DNA of 64,000 nucleotides from Epichloe hybrida (lineage: Eukaryota; Ascomycota; Sordariomycetes; Hypocreales; Clavicipitaceae). The stretch is taken from assembly GCA_019022495.1 (NCBI GenBank), contig JAFEKR010000019.1, positions 930,001-994,000 of the forward strand, in the 5' to 3' direction. This document shows, piece by piece, positions 56,664-64,000 of the stretch. Position 1 is the stretch's first letter. The number at the start of each line of letters is the position of its first letter. The notes under the pieces are model-generated. The model was not told the DNA's origin. It made no database searches and was given only the letters and a program-made list of their open reading frames with translations. Position numbers and translations under genes: made by a program.

Positions 56664-59600
56664 CTTATTAACTTAATTGAGGCCTAGTTAGTAACTAACC
56701 TAACCTATCTTTATTTATTTAATTAGTGTGTCTATTATACGAATAAACCCTTAGAAGCGTGTTTATTAAATAATTAAGGCCTAGTTAGTAACTAACCTAA
56801 CCTATCCTTAATTATTTAATTAAACCCACTAAGGGGCGAAGATAATAGCTTTACTTACAATCCTTTAAACCTCTATAATATCTCTATTTCCTATACCTCT
56901 TAATCTACCACTAATATTATAGTAAAACACTAAGATTAACTAGAAGGATCTAAAATCTAAGATATTCCTTCTAATTATAAACACACCTCCCCCACTAAAG
57001 ATATTAGAAGAGAAGTTAACCTATAAGTTATATCTTACCTTCTTAACTATATCTCCCCTAATTTACACTAGTATATTATATAATAAGCACTAGAGAATAA
57101 GGAATTATTTAATCTTAAAGTAAATACTACCTCTAAAGAACTTATAGCTTAGATTCTTATTAAGAAAGTAACCTATAAATATAAGAACCTATACTTACAA
57201 ACCCTGTTTACTATCTTTAATAATAACTTTAGAGAATAGAACTAAGAGATATTCTAAGTAGTAAATCCTAAAGCTACGAAGAGTCTTTAAGACTTTCTTT
57301 TCTTTAGTAGCATTTACATAGACCTATAGAGTTACTATAAGATAATAGTCTTACTTAAAGATGTTATTAACCGTAATAGATTCTATAATTAGAAAGAAGA
57401 AGAAATATAGGAAGTTACTAGGAAGTATTCCCCCTTTAAGAGGTAAATAGTAAAGAAAGACTTCTATAAAGACCTTCTCCCTATTAGTGTCCCTTCTTTT
57501 AGAGATTAAATAAATTAACTAATTACTCTATAATATCCCTAATCCCCTTAGCTACTATAATTACTCCTATTCTATTTCTAAATTCCGCTATACTAATCCC
57601 TAAGTATGCTAAGTATAAGGTAAAGGTATAATAGCAAAGGCAATCCCCTTATTACAAGCCCTTAACTATAACCCTAGACCCCCCTCGCTTCCTCTCCTAT
57701 AATAAGGTATTATAATCCCCCTCTATAGTCTAAAACCATAGCACCCCTTCTATAAGATTTAATTATCCCTATTCCCCCTTAAGAGATAGGCTAACCCTTA
57801 TTAAAGTAACTACTTAATCTTAATAAGTTCTATAATAATAAGAGCATTAAGTATAGCGCTAAGGAGTATAATATTCTTAATATTAAGCTCTTAACCTATT
57901 AAAGGAAGTATAAGATACTAGGAATTATATAAGAATAGTTAAGCTATGGTTTTAAGTTTATACTAAAAGGAAGACCTCTCTAGTACTTTCTAGAGAACCT
58001 TTTAGGCTAAGAAGACCCCTAAGATCTCCTAACTCTTATCCGTAGGATTAGGTAAAAGTTTAAGATAAATAATATGTATTAGAAAAACCATCTATTATAA
58101 GGAAAGTTATAACTACTTATAATTATCTAAGAGAACCCTAATAAGTCAAAGATTAAATGCTTTAAAGACCTTATAATAAAGCTTTTAAATCTCTAAAGGG
58201 CAAATCCTTATGGATCCTAGTTGGAATTAGACCTCTATAGTTAGATTCTAAATACTTGTAAAGGAATCCTAGAATATAGGGCCTATATTATTAATCCTCC
58301 TGTTAACCTCTAACGCTTTTGTAAACAGATAAGGATGTTAATTAGTGAATCTAAAGCTTTAATTAATTAATAGTAATTCCCTATAGAAGCTAGCACTAAG
58401 GAACACTTTTAGACTAACTATAGATATAATAGGAAAGGTAAGGAAGCCTAATATAGTTAATTTACATTAAAGAGCAAGCCTTACTACTTAAAAAAGTGTT
58501 ATATATATAGTAAAGAAGGTTATTAGTTAACCAAGCACTTAGATAAGGACTAGAAGAAGGTATTCTAATACTTTAAGAATCATTCCCGCACAGACTTAAC
58601 AGCTTCTTTATATAATACATTCCTAATATAGTATAAAGGCAATAATAATTCTAAATTAGCTAAAGATAATAATATTGACTAATACCTGACAGAACTTGGT
58701 TTTAGCAAAGAAGATAATGATAGCCAAGTGCCCATAAGCTTCTTTACATACAGGACTACTTATAATAGCTAAGTAACTACTAAGATTCTTGCTAGTTATA
58801 TAATGATTTATGCTCTAGCTAAGAAGGATCTATTTGATCTTTAGGAACTAGATAAGGCACTAAGCGTGTTTACACTTAAAGGACAATATTTATCTAGAAC
58901 CTTTAAAGGCATTATAGCTAACATAGGTGCCGTGGGATGTTTATTAGTAGGCTACCCTTAATTCTTAGCTTTATAAAGTGTAATACTAACTATTACACTT
59001 AACAGGTTAGATACTAGGAAGGTAAAGATCAAATTTGGCCTTAGAGAGCTAATTAAGGTACTTAGATTAATTAAAGTGCTAACTCTATTTAGAATTATTC
59101 TCTTTTAGGTAATCCTTATAAACACTCCTTTTCTCTTATACCTTAATAATATAACCTGCCTAAAGATCGATTTTCATATATTAGAGAATGTTCTGTAGTA
59201 AGGGAATATTAAGGTTCCTATTATACGTAAATAGGGATATATATAAATACTTCTTAATAAAGAAGAAAGTGTTACTTAAAGTTATCTTACGGAGATTAAG
59301 CTTTGTTAATTACATTAACGCTTTAGACACCCTTTAGTTTAATGCCTTTATGATTTGCTATATAAATTAGGGCACGAGGTTAAGTTTAAAGCTATTAAGA
59401 AACTAACTAAGGTTTGCTAGCAATGCTAATTACACGCGAATAGCTTATATTAATTTAAATTTACCCTTTGGGATAAATATGCCTATAATTATGAAATCGT
59501 TATGAATATTATGTATATTAATGGTAACTGCCCTGTCCTGTAAGTCGTTAATACAGCTATATCCTTTAATATAGCTAGATTTATTAAGGATATCTCTATA

Positions 59601-62260
59601 AAGACCACGTAGGAAGCACTCTATCTTTACTAGATTAATGTCTATCTAGGCCCCCTGGATTTAATTATTATAGATGCTAGAATAACCTTTAGAGGCAAGG
59701 AATTTAAGCAGCTTACGTTGTTAATAGCGATTGAGATTAAAGATATCCCTATTAAGGCTTACCATAGTATTAGTAAGGTTAAATAATATTATAGGCTGCT
59801 CTAAAGAGCCTATGATATTATTAGACAAGAATGCCTAACAACGCCAGAGCCTATGGCGCTGTAAATGGTAGTTAAAGCTATGAATAACACTATAGGATTA
59901 AATAGTCTTATGCTAATAGTCCTTATCTTTGGCGCGTATTCTTATATAGTTAAGGAATTGCCTCTATTACTAGATATCACGTAATAAGCCCTTACAATCT
60001 AACTAGTAATAAAGGAAGTTAAGCATATTTATGCCTAATGGAAGGTTAGTAATGCCCTTGCTATAAGAAATAGTCCTAATACCTCTGCGACTATTAACCT
60101 CCCGCTAGGATTACTTATACGTGTGTAACGCAAAGGCAAGGGATAGAAGGGCCCTTACAAGCTATTAGCTATAGAAGGCAAGACCTACACTCTTAAGCTC
60201 CCTTAAGGCCCTAAGGCCTTTAGATTAACCTCTATTAGGCCTTTTTATAAAGATCCTAATAAAGAGAGACCTCTTAAGAGCGTAGAGGACTAAGATACCC
60301 CTTTATAGCCTATAACTACCCCTCCTATTAATCCCCTAAGGTAAGGACCTAGAAGACCTTAAAAGAACCCTCCTATTGTTATATCTAATGTTAATTACGT
60401 AAATTAAATAAAAGATAAGACTAACGTCTTTCTATTAGCTAAGGAAAGCTCTAATCTTAAGCTTATAATTTAATTACATAAGGAAGGAATCATTAAGACC
60501 CCTAGCGAACCCTTTAAGCGGTCCACTAAAGCTAAAATTAATACTCTGATCAAATAAGGCGTATTCAAATTTATTAAGTATAATAAAAGAGAGTATAGTA
60601 AAACTTAAATTTTTAATTCCTATATTATTAATAAGGTAAAGGGCAAGATAACGGATTTATACAAGAAGTCAAGGCTTATAATCCAAGGCTACGGCAATGA
60701 AGAGAAGCTAGTAATTCTCACACAGGCCCTGACAATCTAACGAGCTAGCTAGCAATTAATCCTTGTGATAACACCTGCGTTATTATTACTAGGCCTTATC
60801 CTCTAGCTTCGTGACATCACACAGGCCTATATATAAGCATAAACGCTTCTTAGTTATATAATCCTAGCCTGAATCCCTATCTAAATCCATTACCTATACC
60901 CTATAGGTATAATAATACAAGTAATTAAGCCTTTATATAGTATTACAGAAGCTAGCACCCACTAGTAGGTAATATATTATTATTACTATAGAGAAATACT
61001 CTAGATAATAACCTCTATATTTAACCCATGCTTGCTTATAACGACGAAGGAGAACCTAACCTTTGTGTGTATAGGGATATAAACCAATAATATAATTAGA
61101 CTATCTAACCGCAAGTTCTCTTAATAAGAGGAAGATTAATTAAAAGCTACTTCTTTTACTACTAAACTAAAGCAAATCCTTTCTATAAGGAACCTACTAA
61201 CCTTTAATAGTAGTATTATTACTCTTAAAAATAATATAATCACACTAAGGTAGAAAGGCTAGAGTAAAAAGCTTTAATTAATCCTGCTAACTAATTTAAA
61301 ATAGGCGTATATAGAATAACAAGCTTAAGGCATGTATATTACCTTAATCTGCTAGCCTAAAGCCTATTTTAACCTCTCCGTTACTACATAATACTAAGAC
61401 CTATTGTCCTAGGATATAAAGAACCTGAATTAACGAATTTAATAGTAAATTAATAATCTAGACTAAGGATTAAGGTTTATACTATTTAATCTTAAGAAGG
61501 TAAAACTTTTTGTATTTGTGAATAGATTATTTGCTAATAACTAAGACCTTACTTCTTAACTAGGCTATGTGCTTATCCTAGCTAGTAAAGTTTAAAAAGA
61601 AAGCACCTTTATGATCTAAGGTAATATTATACACTATAGCTTTACTAAGAGCAAGAGAGTTACAAGAAGTGTGCTTACCTCTAAGATCTACGGTATAGTT
61701 GCTAGTGCTAATATGGCTTATGTAATCTTGACGACGCTTAGGTTAATTACACACTAATTAAACCTCCCTATAATTCCTATTATTATCTATACTAATTTAT
61801 ACTCTTTATATAAATACCTTATTAAGCTTAGTACTACAAAAGAGAAGTGCCTTATAATTAATATCATAGCTTTTCGTTAATTATACAAGTGATAAGAGAT
61901 CTGCGAGATTAGATGGATTAATAGGAATGATAACCTCGCTAATATATTCATAAAGGCATTGCTAAACAAGGCATTTAAGAGGTTTATTATAAGTAATAAA
62001 GTAACTATTAGGATAGAAGGGTAGGTTATGTAATTATAGCTCTTATATTAATCTAATAAGGTTAAAGGTATTAAGATTAAGCTTACTTATCCTTATGTAA
62101 GCTTATAGATTAAATGTTATCTTTTATTACACCCCTTTCCCCTACTCTTTTCTTATAATATTATCCGTAATTATTTAATCTTACTTATTTATTAATTCTT
62201 TTTTAATTATCTTGTTAATATTATATGTTAATAGTTATGTTAAAAAGAGAGAGTTTCTAG
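56664..62260 (+). mobile_element. Copia element C, main internal region (gag-pol, RIP-degraded)
   Basis: Continuation of C after the A1 insertion. Reading through stops on the plus strand, gag-like sequence spans about 56950-58650 and protease/zinc-linker about 58850-59450. Integrase spans about 59460-60000, with WDKYAYNYEIVMNIMYINGN, LDLIIIDA and FRGKEFKQLT, and the LTTPEPMAL block. Reverse transcriptase runs from about 60520 (KSRLIIQGYGNEEKLVILTQA) to 61600, and RNase H covers about 61690-62000 (CEIRWINRNDN). A polypurine tract (AAAAAGAGAGAG) at about 62242-62253 precedes the 3' LTR. A repeated GGCCTAGTTAGTAACTAACC unit occurs at 56683 and 56786. Stops in all frames make it inactive. Confidence 0.8.
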
Positions 62261-62266
62261 TGTTAG
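62261..62266 (+). repeat. First six bases of the 3' LTR of element C, interrupted by A2
   Basis: TGTTAG follows C's polypurine tract and equals the start of C's 5' LTR (49442-49447). Element A2 begins directly after it. The rest of this LTR must lie beyond the window. Confidence 0.6.
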
Positions 62267-62523
62267 TGTTGATTCCTTCGGATCTTCATCGGTTCAATCG
62301 TGGCCAAAGACCGGACCAATTGTGGGTCCAGCGCAATGCACGCGATATAATTAGCTGCATTAATTCGCTACCCCCTTTTGTGCCCTACATACGGATTTCG
62401 CTTACTTTTCTAGCATCTAGACTTTCCCTCTCTTCTTTCTCTTTCCTAGCTAGCTATCTAACTATTATTAACTTTAATTTATACGGGATTTATTACCTAC
62501 GCAGGACCTTAGTGCATTTAACA
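62267..62523 (+). repeat. 5' LTR of A2
   Basis: TGTTGATTCCTTCGG to TTAACA, 257 bp. The outer half is unmutated and the inner half AT-shifted, the same pattern as the A1 5' LTR. Confidence 0.85.
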
Positions 62524-64000
62524 CTAATTAGTGATTGACTTTATAACTATAAATAAGCTAGGTATTATAAGAAGAGATATTTCTACAGACGCTACTACCA
62601 CTACCCCTTATTATGCTATAATAGTTATTATGGTAGAGAGGCATAACTACATAAGTGTGCTAAAGGAAGAGACTAGAATCCTAGTTATAAGCTTATTAGG
62701 CTTCTAAGGAATTAATCTATTAACCCTTAGGCTTAGGGATATAACTTCGTTATATCTATCTAGGATATTGTTGTTAATTATTGATTTTATTGTCTATTAT
62801 AAGAAAACTAACTAAATAACTGAATCTATTGCTGTAAGGCATTTATTTCGAACCTAATGTTAAATAACCTCAGCCAAGCTAGCTAACATATCTATAACTT
62901 CTCTATAAATATTCCCTTTATCTAATAGACCTTTAATCTCTCCCTATAAGTATTTACTGCTTATTTTTTGCCCCCTTTATTATTAGTGCTATTCGCCCTA
63001 TACCTATTAGTAAGAAAGAAAGATTACCTCCTTCCCTTCTTTTCACAAAAAACAGGAAGTAGTAATTCCTATTATTCCTTTGTTACTTTTCTTATTATTT
63101 TCTAGTTACTTTTAGAACTTATGTTACTTTTATTATCTCTATTAATTTATTCTTATCACTACTTTTACTACTTCTACTGCTTTTTCTTCTGTTTTTCCTA
63201 TTTTCGTAATCTTCTAATTTTATTAGAGCGATAACGCTCCTAAAATACAAAAGAAGAACCTTGTAATAGCGATAGGTAAATACAGGAGCTTGATTAGTAG
63301 CTAAAAATAACAAATTAGTAACGTTCCTTTTATAATTAAAGATAGTAGAGAAATCTAGACTTTCTATAAGAGCAAAGGCTACTAGTAATAGCAAGGCTCT
63401 AACTATTACCCCTAAAAGACCCTAAGAGTATAAGTTACCCTTATACCTTTAATAGCTTACTTATAACTTCTCTAGTAATTAGAAAGAATCTATTAAGCTA
63501 AATCTAGAGACTACTATATAGCTTAAGCTTAATAACTAGATTGTAAGATTTATTAACCTTAGTAAGCATTAAGGTTAGAGAGATAATAACCTATAGGAAT
63601 TATTCTAAGAAGACTTTAAAGGCTAGTCTAAAGACACCTTTAAAAGGGCATCTAAGGATATTGTTAGAGAATTACGTAATTCTTTACGAGATTACGGCAT
63701 CCTTATTAGGCAAGGCCTAGGATATTTAATCCTAGTATCCCTTAAAGAAGTACTTTATTAAACTTTAATACCTCTTTAGTTATAGGAGAGATCATAAGAG
63801 AGACCACAACCTTCTAAACCCCCAGAGCCTTAATATTAACAGCCCTAATAACCTACCCTAGAAATTAACCTTCCCTAACCCTAGAGATTACTTAAACCCT
63901 TACAAGAACCCCTGTGATAATCCCTATTATATTAATAGCTTTATCCGGACAATTATTATTAAGAATAACTAGTGGACTATTATTCATAATAAATTATGCC
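62267..64000 (+). mobile_element. Second member of family A (A2), 5' part, runs off the window
   Basis: Starts with a 257-bp LTR (62267-62523) near-identical in its first half to the A1 5' LTR. The internal sequence is co-linear with A1 (62524-64000 against 50184-51660), for example ATATCTATCTAGGATATT after the leader. The differences are mostly transitions at different sites in the two copies, so each decayed separately. Only the leader and gag-like part are in the window. The short minus ORF at 63119-63394 is accidental. Confidence 0.85.

Noticed and set aside
56399..62523. Reading 56399-62523 as an independent Copia element with A-type LTRs
   Set aside because: The CTAAG duplication around A1, the distinct polypurine tract and the TGTTAG before 62267 fit better with C being interrupted by A1 and A2.
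63119..63394. 91-codon minus-strand ORF in A2
   Set aside because: Antisense chance ORF in degraded retrotransposon leader/gag; the co-linear part of A1 is not open.

Overview
The window is nuclear DNA of a filamentous ascomycete, most likely a hypocrealean Sordariomycete. Evidence for this is the short spliceosomal introns (about 50-120 nt), the conserved Pezizomycotina housekeeping genes, and a mosaic of a GC-balanced gene island set between very AT-rich blocks. The AT-rich blocks are retrotransposons degraded by C-to-T/G-to-A transitions, as expected from repeat-induced point mutation (RIP). Genus is not decided by the sequence; Clavicipitaceae-like genomes fit well.

Layout. 1-4.48 kb: AT-rich block with a decayed Ty3/Gypsy element (minus strand), a GC-rich LTR-like patch, and a large inverted repeat (about 3.9-4.48 kb) at the block edge. 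4.48-14.1 kb: accessory-looking margin of the island, with a secreted HsbA-type surface protein, a 284-bp MITE, a broken DUF7924 gene, a large gene resembling the pore-forming/delivery region of TcdA/TcdB-type toxins, and a 5'-truncated DDI1 fragment head-to-head with it. 14.4-48.2 kb: housekeeping core containing RRP8, a gene-free 5-kb stretch, a Zn2Cys6 regulator, proteasome alpha5 (PUP2), gamma-tubulin complex GCP2 (SPC97), a RAD5/HLTF-type SNF2-RING protein, SRP68, a doubtful small membrane protein, mitochondrial Hsp70 (SSC1), a DUF2415 WD-type protein, L-2-hydroxyglutarate dehydrogenase, and a conserved coiled-coil protein. 49.3-64 kb: second AT-rich block. It resolves into one Ty1/Copia element (C, from 49442) into which two members of another Copia family inserted: A1 at 49924-56658 with a perfect 5-bp target duplication, and A2 from 62267, only 6 nt inside C's 3' LTR and running off the window.

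The core genes serve ribosome maturation, protein targeting, mitochondrial import, proteolysis, microtubule nucleation and DNA repair. They are not an operon or biosynthetic cluster. No CRISPR, rRNA or convincing tRNA was seen. The most interesting part is the 8-14 kb margin: two genes abut at one junction, each apparently lacking its 5' part, and one of them belongs to a family with bacterial insect-toxin members. Exon-intron models were built by hand from frame continuity and splice signals; all multi-exon CDS lengths given here are multiples of three.
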